Assembly: GCA_025362035.1 (NCBI GenBank)
Contig: JANYIN010000041.1
Location: 1 to 42,281 of the forward strand
Origin: Gemmatimonadaceae bacterium
GTDB taxonomy: Bacteria > Gemmatimonadota > Gemmatimonadetes > Gemmatimonadales > Gemmatimonadaceae
Length of the DNA: 42,281 bases
Direction of reading: 5' to 3'
The notes under the pieces: generated by a model
The model's input: the letters and a program-made list of their open reading frames with translations, nothing else
The model's database searches: none
What the model was told of the DNA's origin: nothing
Shown here: piece by piece, positions 8,099 through 18,100 of the stretch
Layout: each line of letters begins with the position of its first letter
Position numbering within the stretch: position 1 is the first letter of the stretch
Translations under genes and position numbers: made by a program

Positions 8099-10825
8099 TC
8101 AGAGCACGCTCAGCCCGTACGAGAGCGACAGGATGGCCGAGCGATCGGGCTTGTTGAAGAACAGTCCGACGCTCGGCGCAGTCTGCACGAGAATGAGCGC
8201 AGCGCTGCTCAGCTCGCCGAAGTTCCACGTGTTGATGAGCTGCACCGTCGCCCGAGAGTCCAGCGTGTTGGCCTGAATCTGGAGGATCGAGCGCGCCAGC
8301 GCCGTGTAGGAGAAAGCGGTCCGCGAGCTGACCTGGTGACCGGTCAGGTGCTTGGACGCCATGTCGAGGAAGAGCAACCTGTAGAGCGTGGAGGTCGAGA
8401 ACTTCCCGACGTTCGTGCCGAGCTGCACCTGGGGAGAACGCTGATACCCGTAGAAGAGCTCTCCTTCCGTGTAACTGAGCGCGGCCTCGTACCGCCTCCG
8501 GGGCGGCGAAGAGATCGAGAAGACCAGATTGTTCACGTCATAGCGCGCAGCGGGAATCGTCACCTGTCCGTCGGCGATCGTGAACGGCTTGCGGACGCCC
8601 TCGATCGACGGCTGGAACGCCACCGAGATCACCGTTCCATTGATGAGGAAGGCTTGGAAGGAGAGGTTGACGCGGTCGTAGAGGAGCTGATCCTGCTGTG
8701 TCCTCGCGCGCGCGACGAGCGCCCGCAGATCGATTTCGTGCACGAAGTCGTTGTTGACGATGGGCGTGTAACCGCCGAGCGCGGTGACGGTTTTGGCGCC
8801 CGTCGCTTGGAAGTAGCCGAGCTGCGGGTCGAAGCCGTTCGACACGTCGAGGTAGGTAAGGCGCGCCTCGAAGTCTGCGCTGTCCCAGTGGATGTCCCCC
8901 TGGGCGACGAGGCCGCTGGGGGCGCGCTCCGTCGCGCTCTCGGCCACGAAGCCCGAGACGACGAGGTTCTCGTTCATGAAGGCGACCGAGCCATCGACCC
9001 CCGTAGCGAGGTATCCGACGGGTCCTGTCGGGCCTGCGAGCGGCTGCGTGTACGCCGGGCGGTCGCCGCGTCGGAGCAGGATGATGCTGCCGATGCGCGT
9101 GCCTCCCCCGAAGAAATGATTCACGCGCGCCACCGTGACGTTGTCGCTCACGCTGATGCGAGGGTCCGGCGTCGAGATGCCGACGTTCATGACCGCCGCT
9201 TCGGTGCCGCTCTCGCGTAGAATGCTCTTGGCCGAGTAGAGGATCGGCACTTCCGCGTACTTGGGGTTCGACTGTGAGCCGTACGCGATCAGCCCGACGC
9301 GGCGCGAATAGAAGAGCTGCGCGTTGTCGCCACCCATCTCGAAGCGTGCGCGATCCTCGGCGAAGAAAGGACGCGTCTCCGGGTAGGCGAGCTCGAAGCG
9401 ATCGAGGTTCGTGAGGGCTTGATCCGGTGGCACCGACGAGAAGTCGGGGTTGATCGCCAAGTCGACTTGCAGCGGGCCGACAGGGCGAAATCGGGCGTAC
9501 AGGCCCGCATACCCGAGGAGGTTGCCCTGCTTGCCCGCGAAATCGCGAAGCCTCGAGGTCGTCGGCTTGTCGGAGCGATACTTGCCAAGGACGAACGGCT
9601 GGAGGAAGAGCCTCTTGCCCGGGTGGATGTTCGAGAGGCCCAGAAGGTGCCCGCTGAACGAGGGGGGCGTCGCGAAGCCCGGCGCGGGCGTCACGAGCGA
9701 CCATGTCGCGCGCACGCCCACGGGGGGGATGTCGCGTCGGAAGTTGATGCCAATGGCGAAGTCGCCGTCGTGCGATGGCAGGCCGAGCGTGCTCCACGGG
9801 ATGGCGTACTCCGCGGTCCACGAGTCGGCATCCGCTTTGGTGTCGACATCCCAAACTCCGCGCCAGTCCAGGTTCGCCACGTCCCCGTTGCGGCTCTGAT
9901 CGACGTCTGCCCTCACGCCCATGCGCGAGACGGCGAACGCCCGCTGGTTGGTATGGTCGTGACGTGCGTCGACGCTGACGGCGAAGAACTCCCCGGAGAA
10001 CAAGATGGCCTCGGCCGAGGGATACGAGTTGTCGCGCTCGTCAGGCCCGCGGTAGAGGCAGCGAGCCGCGACGTACAGGTAGTCGTCGTCGTAGGCCACT
10101 TGAACGGACGTCGGATCCGGCGCCTGCTGACCGTATGGCTTCGAGAGCGCGTTCAGAAAGCGGCTATCGATCGGCGCGACCTTCCACACCCCGTCGTCGA
10201 GGACGCCATCGATCTTCGGCGGCACGCTCGTCCGCACGGCCGTGTACGTCCTGTGACCGTGCTCGGTCCACAGTCGTGGGTCCGCTCCCTGCTGCCCCGC
10301 GGACGGCAAGGGGGGCAAGGGGGGCGCGGGCGGAAGGGGCCGTGACGGGGCGGGAGCCGCCGCCGCCGACGACGACGCTGCCGCCGAGGTGCGCGCGGTG
10401 AGCTCGGCGAGGCGCGCCTCGGCCCTGGCCTTCGTGCTCGCCCACATCTGCTGGCCGACCCTGTCGCCCGGCGCAATCGGTGGCGACGCCTTCACGAGCT
10501 CCGAGTACGCCTCGATCGCCGAGGTGTCATGCCCGAGGTGGTAGTGCGCGTTCGCGATCCCTTCGAGCCCCACGATGCTGCGGGAGGCGAGGTTCGCGGC
10601 ATAGTACTCGCCGAGCGCGACGTGCCAGTTGCTTGCCGCTGCTGCCTCCGCCCCGCGCTGCAAGTGGAGGCGCGCCTCGTTGTCGGCTGCGCTTGGCCCC
10701 GCGACCTGCGGTCTATCGGGATGCTTGTCTCGTCGCTGAGCCTCGGCGCTGCTCACGAGCAAGGACGTGACGAGCGCCGCGGCCCAACCCAAAAATCTGG
10801 AGACTGCCTCACCACGGCTTTGCAT
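8099..10825 (-). CDS. CBM9-like/DUF5916 outer-membrane protein with N-terminal helical repeats
   Basis: The product has 908 residues from the ATG at 10825; a TTG five codons upstream is the alternative. The order is signal peptide (to AEA-Q), TPR-like helical region (about 40-130), Ala/Pro/Ser linker (about 140-175), carbohydrate-binding family 9-like domain (about 190-385, with PPKIDGVLDDGVW and VAYDDDYLYVAARC) and a large C-terminal domain. That domain has the DUF5916 signature DFSSVPPDQALTNLDRFELAYPETRPFFAED and probably forms a beta-barrel. DUF5916 proteins are common in Myxococcota and Bacteroidota envelopes; their ligand is mostly unknown. Fusion with an N-terminal TPR-like region is less usual. 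It probably sits at the cell surface, like its haloperoxidase and porin neighbours. Confidence 0.8.
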   Translation of the reverse strand: MQSRGEAVSRFLGWAAALVTSLLVSSAEAQRRDKHPDRPQVAGPSAADNEARLHLQRGAEAAAASNWHVALGEYYAANLASRSIVGLEGIANAHYHLGHDTSAIEAYSELVKASPPIAPGDRVGQQMWASTKARAEARLAELTARTSAAASSSAAAAPAPSRPLPPAPPLPPLPSAGQQGADPRLWTEHGHRTYTAVRTSVPPKIDGVLDDGVWKVAPIDSRFLNALSKPYGQQAPDPTSVQVAYDDDYLYVAARCLYRGPDERDNSYPSAEAILFSGEFFAVSVDARHDHTNQRAFAVSRMGVRADVDQSRNGDVANLDWRGVWDVDTKADADSWTAEYAIPWSTLGLPSHDGDFAIGINFRRDIPPVGVRATWSLVTPAPGFATPPSFSGHLLGLSNIHPGKRLFLQPFVLGKYRSDKPTTSRLRDFAGKQGNLLGYAGLYARFRPVGPLQVDLAINPDFSSVPPDQALTNLDRFELAYPETRPFFAEDRARFEMGGDNAQLFYSRRVGLIAYGSQSNPKYAEVPILYSAKSILRESGTEAAVMNVGISTPDPRISVSDNVTVARVNHFFGGGTRIGSIILLRRGDRPAYTQPLAGPTGPVGYLATGVDGSVAFMNENLVVSGFVAESATERAPSGLVAQGDIHWDSADFEARLTYLDVSNGFDPQLGYFQATGAKTVTALGGYTPIVNNDFVHEIDLRALVARARTQQDQLLYDRVNLSFQAFLINGTVISVAFQPSIEGVRKPFTIADGQVTIPAARYDVNNLVFSISSPPRRRYEAALSYTEGELFYGYQRSPQVQLGTNVGKFSTSTLYRLLFLDMASKHLTGHQVSSRTAFSYTALARSILQIQANTLDSRATVQLINTWNFGELSSAALILVQTAPSVGLFFNKPDRSAILSLSYGLSVL

Positions 10826-10932
10826 TTCGGTCGCTGCCAACCCAGGCTCCTAGATCGTGCCCAGAGTGTCAACGCCGTGGCGAAAGGCGCGCGATGCCGC
10901 GTCGCTCGCTCGACGAGCTTCCCGCATCCCCT

Positions 10933-13137
10933 TCACGACGCTTCGCCGACGTCCCCCGGCGCGTCCCCCGCGGTCGCCCCGTCCGGCTTCGGTCCCTGTT
11001 GGTCGAGCGTTGCGTCCGCCCCGGCCCCGGCGTCCGCGGGCGGCTGGGGGCTCGCCGGCACCTGCGGAGGGTAGACGTACTGGCCGATGCTCGAGAGGAT
11101 CACGTCGGTCGCCTTCTCGGCGATCATGTAGATGGGTAGCATCGGGAACGCCCCCGGGATGCGCGGGAAGACGGACGCATCCACGACGCGAAGGCCCGTC
11201 GTGCCGCGCACGTTGAAGCTCGAGTCGAGCACTGCCATCGGGTCGCCGTCCGCGCCGATCTTGCAGGAGCACGCGCAGTGGTGGCCGAACGCGCGGTTCT
11301 TGATGAACTCCTCGAGGTCCGCGTCTGTGACGACGCTCGGCCCCGGCATCTGCTCGGTGAGGCCCCCGTCCAGCATCTGGTTGGTCGTCCCGCTCATCTG
11401 CCGCGCAAACCTCACCGCTTCGACGAGCGAGCGCATGTCGTCCTTGGTCCCGTCGGTGGAGGCGGCGCCATCGTCGAAGTAGCGGAAGTTGATCGCCGGC
11501 GGGTCCCACGGATTGCCCGTCGCGAGCTTCACCGAGCCGGCGGGGTTGTGCGTGTGGGTCTTGATGATGAGCCAGGTAAAATGGTGGGCGTCGGCGTGGC
11601 CGTTGACCGAATATCCGGGGTAGTAGCCGTAGTACTTGCCCGGTATGAGGAGGATGATCAGATCCGGGGCGGGCTCGCCGGGCATCGATCTCTTCAGCAC
11701 CGCAGTGTTGAGGGAGTTCGAGATGTACGGTCCCTTGCCCGTCTCCCAAAGCTGGTAGCAAGGGTCCTGCTTGGGGTCGCTCGGCTTCCAGTCGCACTGC
11801 GACACGGGCAGGTCCGACGTGAACGTGTTGACGACCGTGACCTCGTAGCGGTCCTGCAGGTTCTCGCCGACGCCGGGGAGGTCGACCACCACGGGAATGC
11901 CGAACTGGGCGAGCTCGTCCTTCGGCCCAACTCCGGACAGCTTGAGCAGCTGCGGAGTGTTGAACGCGCCGCCGGCGACGATGATCTCGCGGAGCTTGGG
12001 CAGGTCGCCCGGCGCCGTGAGCACGCGCCTCGACAGAGCCTCAGGGTACTGGATGGCGTTGGGGTCCGCGCGGTAGACGTGGGGCGCGTCGATGTACTCG
12101 ATTCCGACCGCTCGCTTGCCGTCGAAGAGGACGCGCGTGACGAGCGTGTCCGTCCGAATCAGCAGATGGTCAGGAAATGCGCTCGCGGTGTCGATGATGT
12201 AGTCACGCGACTGCCGGCGCCGCCCATGGAAGGTGGAGAGCGGCATGTTGATGACGCCCTCGTAGTCCTCGCGTATCGGACCGGGCTCGTTCGGGTCTCT
12301 CCGCAGGAGCGTGTAGAGCTCTTTGGCCGCTCCGACGAACGTGTCCGTGTCGCCCCTGACCTTCCCAGGAAACGCGGGATCCCCATTGCCGATCTGGCCC
12401 ATCGCGTACGCCGCGCTCAACGCGCACCGGAGGAGCTTGCCGCCGTTCGTGAGCACGTTGGCCAGGTCGTTGTTGACGTCGCCCATCGTGAACGTCGGAT
12501 CGAGCGTGGCGATGTGGAACCAGCCATCGAAGCCGTGCCCTGGCGTGCCCCGCGGAAGGTAGTCGCAACTCTCGAGGGCTTTAAAGTAGCGGAGCATGTT
12601 CTCCGCGCTCCACGAGTCGTCACCGGTGACCTTGGCGATGTCGTTCCAGTCGAAGTCTTGCGCCGTCAAGGTGATCATCGGGCTGTGCGCCGTGCACCCG
12701 CCGAGCGTTCCGCCGCGCGGGTAGTAGATGCGCGGCTGGCCGTTGACCACGACCGTCTTGGGGTCGAGCGATTGCTGGGCCGGATCGGTGTAGTGAGAGA
12801 CGTAAAACGGCCAGCTCATCGCGGGGTCTTCGGCAGACGCCGGGTGAAACGCCGGTACCTGGTAGATGGGGTTGCCGCCGTTGTCGGCGCCCGCCTCGAC
12901 GAGCAGGACCTTCCGCCCGTTGCGCGCGAGGTTCGCTGCGAGGGGGCCGCCGCCCGCCCCCGAGCCGATGACGATGTACTCGACGTCCGAATACTCGCTC
13001 GGCAGACTGCAGCCTGCATCGGCGTCGGTCGTCGCGGCTACGCCGGCGGCTCCTAGCAGCTTCAGAAAGAACCGGCGTCCGAGGGTGTGCGGCACCGCCG
13101 CGTCGGGTGACTGCAAGAACGGTTTCTTCGTGCGCAT
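10933..13137 (-). CDS. Tat-exported GMC family flavo-oxidoreductase
   Basis: The product has 734 residues. The ATG at 13137 is preferred to the longer frame (to 13368) because it is preceded by GGGTGA and begins a Tat signal (RRFFLK at 21-26, then a hydrophobic stretch). The FAD-binding motif GSGAGGG is at 58-64, followed by VLLVEAG. Other GMC landmarks are [30 protein letters not shown] and the C-terminal [12 protein letters not shown]. The catalytic His region reads [10 protein letters not shown] instead of the usual HPxGTC, which suggests a distinct GMC subfamily. The last 45 or so residues are a Pro/Ala/Asp-rich tail. It should oxidise an alcohol, sugar or sterol outside the cytoplasm. 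The start lies 5 nt after the stop of the Cys-rich gene, so the two are co-translated. Confidence 0.88.
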   Translation of the reverse strand: MRTKKPFLQSPDAAVPHTLGRRFFLKLLGAAGVAATTDADAGCSLPSEYSDVEYIVIGSGAGGGPLAANLARNGRKVLLVEAGADNGGNPIYQVPAFHPASAEDPAMSWPFYVSHYTDPAQQSLDPKTVVVNGQPRIYYPRGGTLGGCTAHSPMITLTAQDFDWNDIAKVTGDDSWSAENMLRYFKALESCDYLPRGTPGHGFDGWFHIATLDPTFTMGDVNNDLANVLTNGGKLLRCALSAAYAMGQIGNGDPAFPGKVRGDTDTFVGAAKELYTLLRRDPNEPGPIREDYEGVINMPLSTFHGRRRQSRDYIIDTASAFPDHLLIRTDTLVTRVLFDGKRAVGIEYIDAPHVYRADPNAIQYPEALSRRVLTAPGDLPKLREIIVAGGAFNTPQLLKLSGVGPKDELAQFGIPVVVDLPGVGENLQDRYEVTVVNTFTSDLPVSQCDWKPSDPKQDPCYQLWETGKGPYISNSLNTAVLKRSMPGEPAPDLIILLIPGKYYGYYPGYSVNGHADAHHFTWLIIKTHTHNPAGSVKLATGNPWDPPAINFRYFDDGAASTDGTKDDMRSLVEAVRFARQMSGTTNQMLDGGLTEQMPGPSVVTDADLEEFIKNRAFGHHCACSCKIGADGDPMAVLDSSFNVRGTTGLRVVDASVFPRIPGAFPMLPIYMIAEKATDVILSSIGQYVYPPQVPASPQPPADAGAGADATLDQQGPKPDGATAGDAPGDVGEAS

Positions 13138-13142
13138 CGCTG

Positions 13143-13463
13143 TCACCCGGGCTCGGTCGAAGCGTCCTGTGTGGACGCTTCCGTCGCGGCGTCCCGCGCA
13201 GGGGCCGAATCCGGTGCCGGGGAGCTGTCCGGGACGACGCCGCGCGGAGGCGGATCCCCGATGCAGTAGGACTGCCCGACGCAGCCCGATCGCAAGTCGC
13301 ACGCCCCAGAAATGCCAGGGGGGCTCGTACAGCAGCACCCCCCGAAGCACTGGTCGCTCGACTTGCACGGCGTGCCGAAAGCGGCGTCGGCTGGAATGAG
13401 CGAACGATCGACGGCAATCGCAAGCTCACACGACATCACGAGTGCGGCAACTCCGCCGCCCAT
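13143..13463 (-). CDS. Small Cys-rich exported protein
   Basis: This frame ends 5 nt before the GMC oxidoreductase start. The 5' end is uncertain. I use the ATG at 13463 (106 residues), but hydrophobic residues extend upstream in frame (LTSPIRLFAAGTFLATAMGGG), so a non-ATG start near 13514 is possible and would give a better signal sequence. The mature part has ten Cys within about 50 residues (CKSSDQCFGGCCCTSPPG and CDLRSGCVGQSYC), then a Pro/Asp/Ala-rich tail. The Cys pattern resembles the short disulphide-rich modules common in myxobacterial exported proteins. It may be an extracellular partner of the GMC enzyme; this is inferred from position only. Confidence 0.6.
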   Translation of the reverse strand: MGGGVAALVMSCELAIAVDRSLIPADAAFGTPCKSSDQCFGGCCCTSPPGISGACDLRSGCVGQSYCIGDPPPRGVVPDSSPAPDSAPARDAATEASTQDASTEPG

Positions 13464-13530
13464 TGCAGTGGCGAGAAAGGTGCCGGCCGCGAACAGTCGA
13501 ATCGGTGAGGTCAGGACTGCACTCGCTCTC

Positions 13531-14148
13531 TCAAAAGGTAACGATGGTGCCGTATTGCGCCTTTCTCCCGGACGACGCCTTGCTCGGTAGCAGAAGGAGC
13601 ACGAGGGTCGTGACGCCCAGCGTGACCGCCATGCCGAAGCACAGATCCGCGGCGAGTGCCGTACCCTCCGCGGCGTCGGCCCGCGCGGTCGTCGGGTTGC
13701 GCCGGTAGGCAGCGGCATCCGAGAGCGCCACGAAGCCGAGCACGGTTCCTGCCGCTGCCGTCAACGCGGCTGCGACGCCCGTTACAGCGATGAAGGTCGA
13801 CGGATTCGTGGCGTCGGATGAACTGGGAATCGGAGGCGGCAGCTCCCCAGGCTCGGTGCGCTGCGACGCGGCCGGTAGCGGAGCTGCGGGCGGTGGCGGA
13901 GCCGCTACGGGCGTCGCCGAGGACGGTGGCGGAGCCGCTACGGGCGGTCGCGGAGCCGCGGCGGGCGTCGCCGAGGAAAGCGGTGGCGCGGACGGGAGCG
14001 GAGGCGCGGCAGGCAACGCAGTGCTCGACGTCGCCGCGGGTCCTGGAACCCTTTGGGCGTACGCGGGCGGGACGCGCGCGCTCGGCGCCAACCCGACGAC
14101 CGCGACGACCGCGCATCCGACCGCCCCGAGGAAACGTCGACTGGACAT
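13531..14148 (-). CDS. Exported/membrane protein with two C-terminal helices
   Basis: This 205-residue protein has a signal peptide ending AYA-Q, a long Pro/Ala/Ser linker (about 35-110) and a C-terminal module of two hydrophobic helices (FIAVTGVAAALTAAAGTVLGFVAL and LCFGMAVTLGVTTLVLLLL) joined by a short polar loop. The same helix-loop-helix plan ends the TPR/PEGA protein at 40896-41933. It appears to be a shortened relative that lacks the TPR and PEGA domains. No enzymatic motif is visible. It is the first gene of a probable operon with the Cys-rich protein and GMC oxidoreductase. It diverges from the aldolase gene across 236 nt. Confidence 0.7.
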   Translation of the reverse strand: MSSRRFLGAVGCAVVAVVGLAPSARVPPAYAQRVPGPAATSSTALPAAPPLPSAPPLSSATPAAAPRPPVAAPPPSSATPVAAPPPPAAPLPAASQRTEPGELPPPIPSSSDATNPSTFIAVTGVAAALTAAAGTVLGFVALSDAAAYRRNPTTARADAAEGTALAADLCFGMAVTLGVTTLVLLLLPSKASSGRKAQYGTIVTF

Positions 14149-14314
14149 GGGCCCTCACGGGATGAGGCTACAAGCACCTCCCTCCTTCCGCCAGACCCTG
14201 CCCAGGAGGCAGTCCTCCACGAGCTCGCGCGCGCATATCATCGACTACAGGCACGCCGAGTGCGGGTACGCGATGTCTGGGAGCCATGCGCTACCCGTAG
14301 ATCCTTTGACCGTT

Positions 14315-14326
14315 TCGTTCGAACGA
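14315..14326. promoter_or_regulatory. Perfect 12-bp palindrome upstream of the aldolase-CAR operon
   Basis: TCGTTCGAACGA is a perfect palindrome 58 nt before the aldolase start, in the divergent region 14149-14384. It could be an operator. An AAAGGA sequence at 14372-14377 is the likely aldolase ribosome-binding site. I see no strong promoter boxes or other feature in this gap. Confidence 0.35.
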
Positions 14327-14384
14327 CTCCCGCTCTAGGCTAGGATCGCCCAAGCGTCCCCTCCTCCAAACAAAGGATCCCGCC

Positions 14385-15134
14385 ATGAGTAACTCCTTTC
14401 GTCAGCGTCTGCGCAAAGGCGAGCGTCTGATCGGTCCGATGGTGTGCCTGGGCTCCCCGGAGATCGTGGAGATCCTCTGCGGCGCGGGCTTCGACTGGCT
14501 CTTCCTCGACGCCGAGCACTCGCCCATGTCGCCCTTGATCTTGCAGCACATGATCATGGCCGCACGCGACGTGCCCTGCGTCGTGCGCCTCCCCAACCAC
14601 GACGAGCAATGGCTCAAGTCCGCGCTCGACTGCGGCGCGGCCGGCGTCATCGTCCCCCAGGTGAACACCGCGGACCAGGCACGCGCGCTCGTGCGCTACG
14701 CGAAATACGCGCCCGACGGACAGCGCGGCGTCGGCGTCGCGCGCGCCCACGGATACGGCCGGGGATTTGCCGACTACATCGGGCGCGCCAACGAGGACAC
14801 CGCCGTCATCGTGCAGGCAGAGCACATCGACGCGGTGAAGAACATCGACGCCATCACCAGCGTCCCCGGCATCGACGCGATCTTCGTGGGGCCCTACGAT
14901 CTCTCGGCAAGCATGGGCAAGTCCGGACAGGTGGCCGATCCCGAGGTCGTCGCCGCCATCGACAAGGTCGCCAAGACTGCGCTGGCGAAGAACGTGCGCA
15001 TGGGGATCTTCGGCGTCTCCGCGGACGCGGTGAAGCCGCAGCTCGCGCACGGATTCACGCTGATGGCCGTGGGCGTCGACACCATGCTTCTCGGGCAAGC
15101 CGCGCGCGGCTTGTGCGAGGCCATGAAGTCCTAG
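14385..15134 (+). CDS. HpcH/HpaI family class II aldolase
   Basis: The product has 249 residues, the full length of this family. These enzymes reversibly cleave or form 4-hydroxy-2-oxoacids, usually pyruvate plus an aldehyde, with a divalent metal. Visible active-site residues are His45 (FLDAEHS, same number as in E. coli HpaI), an Arg at residue 68 (VVRLPNHD), Glu146 (VQAEH) and Asp172 (VGPYDLSASMG), the last two being the usual metal ligands. The usual QIET motif reads QAEH here. The gene lies 2 nt upstream of the carboxylic acid reductase start, so coupling is almost certain. This suggests that the aldehyde made by the reductase is condensed with pyruvate or another 2-oxoacid. A catabolic retro-aldol role is the alternative. 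Confidence 0.88.
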   Translation: MSNSFRQRLRKGERLIGPMVCLGSPEIVEILCGAGFDWLFLDAEHSPMSPLILQHMIMAARDVPCVVRLPNHDEQWLKSALDCGAAGVIVPQVNTADQARALVRYAKYAPDGQRGVGVARAHGYGRGFADYIGRANEDTAVIVQAEHIDAVKNIDAITSVPGIDAIFVGPYDLSASMGKSGQVADPEVVAAIDKVAKTALAKNVRMGIFGVSADAVKPQLAHGFTLMAVGVDTMLLGQAARGLCEAMKS

Positions 15135-15136
15135 GC

Positions 15137-18100
15137 ATGAGCGCGGATCGCGGCACGCTACCTCCGTCCGACGACGAGCTGACGAAGAGATCGGTAGGAC
15201 GCTTTCAGGAGAAGGTGGACGCCGACGCCGAGCTCACGCGTCATCGGCCCTCGTCCGAGGCGATGGGCAAGATCCATCGCGCGACCTCGACGCTGGAGGG
15301 CTTCGCCACCGCGTGCGAGGTCTACGCCGATCGCCCGTGCTTCGGCGAGCGCGCGTTCGAGGTCGCGCTTCCACCGGGCCGCGAGGGGCCCCTCCGCCAC
15401 TCGCCGGGGTTCGTCACGATTCGCTACGGCGAGCTCTGGTCGCGGGTGGCAGCGCTCGCCAGCGGCGTCGTCCACCAGAGGCTCGCGCGGACGGGAGACT
15501 TCGTCGGCGTCTTCGGCTTCGGCAGCGTCGACTGGATGGTGGCAAACCTAGCGTGCAGGTTCATCTCGACCACGTCGGTCCTGCTGCAATCGAACAGCCC
15601 CACCGCGGACCTGCGACACATCGCCAACGAGACCGGCATCGTCAGCCTGGTGTGCAGCGCGTCCCTCCTCGACGCCGTCGAGGCGCTGCTCCCCGGGTGC
15701 CCTACCATCAAGAGCCTCGTCGTGATGGACCACGGCAAGGAGGCGCCGGACACGCGCGAAGCCCTCGTGGCACGGTGGCGAGGGCTACAACGCGAGGGCT
15801 TGTCCGTTCGCATGATGAACGAGGTGGAGGCGCTCGGGCGCGAACGCGGCTTGGTCCCGATGGTTCCGCCGTCGCGCGGCGACGATCCCGATCCTCCGGT
15901 GACTCTCTTCCACACCTCGGGGAGCACTGGCCGGCCGAAGAGCATGCTCCTCCGCGAGGATCTCTTCTGGGGGCAGTGGGTCCGCCCTTATGCCGAGTCG
16001 AGCGCCTACGGCTTGAGCGGGTTTTCGATCGTCCAGCTTTGCCACACGCCGCTCAACCACGGTCGCGGCTGGCGCGAGGTGAACTACTCGATGATCAAAG
16101 GGGGCGTCACGTACTTCGTGACGAAGACGGACATGTCGACCCTCATGGACGACATCCGCCTCGTGCGGCCCACGGTCATTTGGACGGTCCCGCGAATCGC
16201 CGGGATGTTCCACCAGCGTCTCGTCGCGGAGCTGGCGAAACGCGGCGTCGCGAGCCCCGACGATCCCGCGGTCGATCGAGGAACGCTGGACCTCGTGCGC
16301 GACGCCGTCTTCGGCGATCGCGTCGTGTGGCTGAACCTCGGCGCCGCCTCCGCGCCGCCCGAAGTGGTCGCGTTCGTACGTCGCTGCCTCGACGCTCCGA
16401 TCGTCGACGTGTACGGCACGATGGAAGCGTCGATCATCGCGCGCGCCGGCAAGATCGAACGAAAGTACGTGACCGATTTCAAGCTCGTCGATCGGCCGGA
16501 GCTCGGCTACACGAAGGCCGACGAGCCGTATCCGCGTGGCGAGCTCTACGTGAAGTCACGCTCGACGATCTCCGGGTACTACATGGACGAGGGCGCCACC
16601 AAGGAGCTCATCTCCGACGACGGATTCATGATCACCGGCGACATCGTGGAGCTTCGCGCCCCCGAGGTCATCGCGTGGGTGGACCGGGCCAAGAACGTGC
16701 TGAAGCTCTCGCAAGGCGAGTTCGTCGCCGTGTCGCAGCTCGAGGCGCTCTTCAGCACGCGGACGCCGTACATCCAGCAGGTCTACGTCTACGGAAACGC
16801 GCATCGCGCGTACGTGCTCGCGGTGATCGTCCCCGACCTCGCGGCCGCCCAGGCCCACCTGCGCGAACGCGGCGTCTCCTTCGACGACGCGGCGCTGAAG
16901 CAGCTGCTGCGCGACGAGATCAACCGCATCGCCAAGGAGGAGAAACTCCGCGGACACGAGAACCCCCGCGATTTTCTGGTCGAGCGCGAGCCGTTCACGC
17001 GCGAGAACCGCCTCCTCACCGAGAGCGCCAAGCCCGCGCGACCGCGCCTCAAGGCGCTGTACGGCGTGCGCCTCGAGGGGCTCTATGCGGCGATCGAGCG
17101 GGCACAGCACGCCGGGCTCTCCGCCGCCGCGGCCGCGGGCGCATCCATCGCCGACGTGGTGACGAGCGCGCTGCAGATGACCCTGGGGCTCACCGAAGGC
17201 GCGCTCGCGCGGAGCTTCATCGACCTCGGGGGCGACTCGATGGGCGCCGTCGAGCTCACCACCGCCTTGTCGGCGGCATGCAACGTCGACGTGCCTATCG
17301 GTCTCGTGCTCGATCGAACCAGCACCGTGGGAGCGATCGTGTCGTACGTCGAAGGCGCACTGGCGGAGAAGGCGGGAAACCGCCCGAGCTTCGAGCGGGT
17401 CCACGGACGCACCGCCGACGTTCTCCGCGCCGACGATCTCACCGTCGCGAAGCTGCTCGGCACGAGCGACTTCGCATCGGCCGCGCGCGCGGCGCTCACG
17501 GGGAACGCGAAGGTGGCGCTCCTCACCGGCGCCAATGGATTTCTCGGGCGTTTTCTGGTGCTCGAGCTCCTGGCGCGCCTCCCCGCGCCGGGCGGTAAGC
17601 TCTATTGCGTCGTTCGCGCGCCGAGCGACGCTGTCGCGAGCGAGCGCCTGCGGGAGACGTTAATCGCGCAGGACCCGGCGCTGGCGGAGCGCTTCGCCGC
17701 GCTCTCGGCGAACGGCCGGCTGGTGGTGCTCGCCGGCGATCTGATGAAGCCGCGCCTCGGCCTTTCGCAAGAGGTGTACGGCCGCCTCTGCGAAGAGGTC
17801 GACTGCGTCGTGCACAACGGCGCGCTGGTGAACCACGCGCTCAGCTATAGGCAGCTCTTCGAGCCGAACGTCCTGGGCACCGCCGACGTGATCTCCCTCG
17901 CGCTGACCCACCGCGTGAAGCCGATCAGCTTCATCTCGTCGATCGCGGTGGCGCTCGGTCTCGGCCACGAGGCGGCCGTGCGCGAGGAAGCATCCGCGCG
18001 CACCCTCTCACGCGCGCGGCCAGCGATGGGCGGCCACGCGTCGGGATACGGCCTGAGCAAGTGGGCGGGGGAGCTCTTGTTGGAGGACGCCGAGGAGCAC

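Noticed and set aside
13464..13718. Upstream part of the Cys-rich gene frame
   Set aside because: It overlaps the coding sequence of the two-helix membrane protein and is Arg-rich, so the true start is probably between 13463 and 13530.
14444..15136. Extension of the CAR frame to 1434 residues through the aldolase gene
   Set aside because: The aldolase frame is the real coding sequence there, and the CAR N-terminus fits the ATG at 15137.
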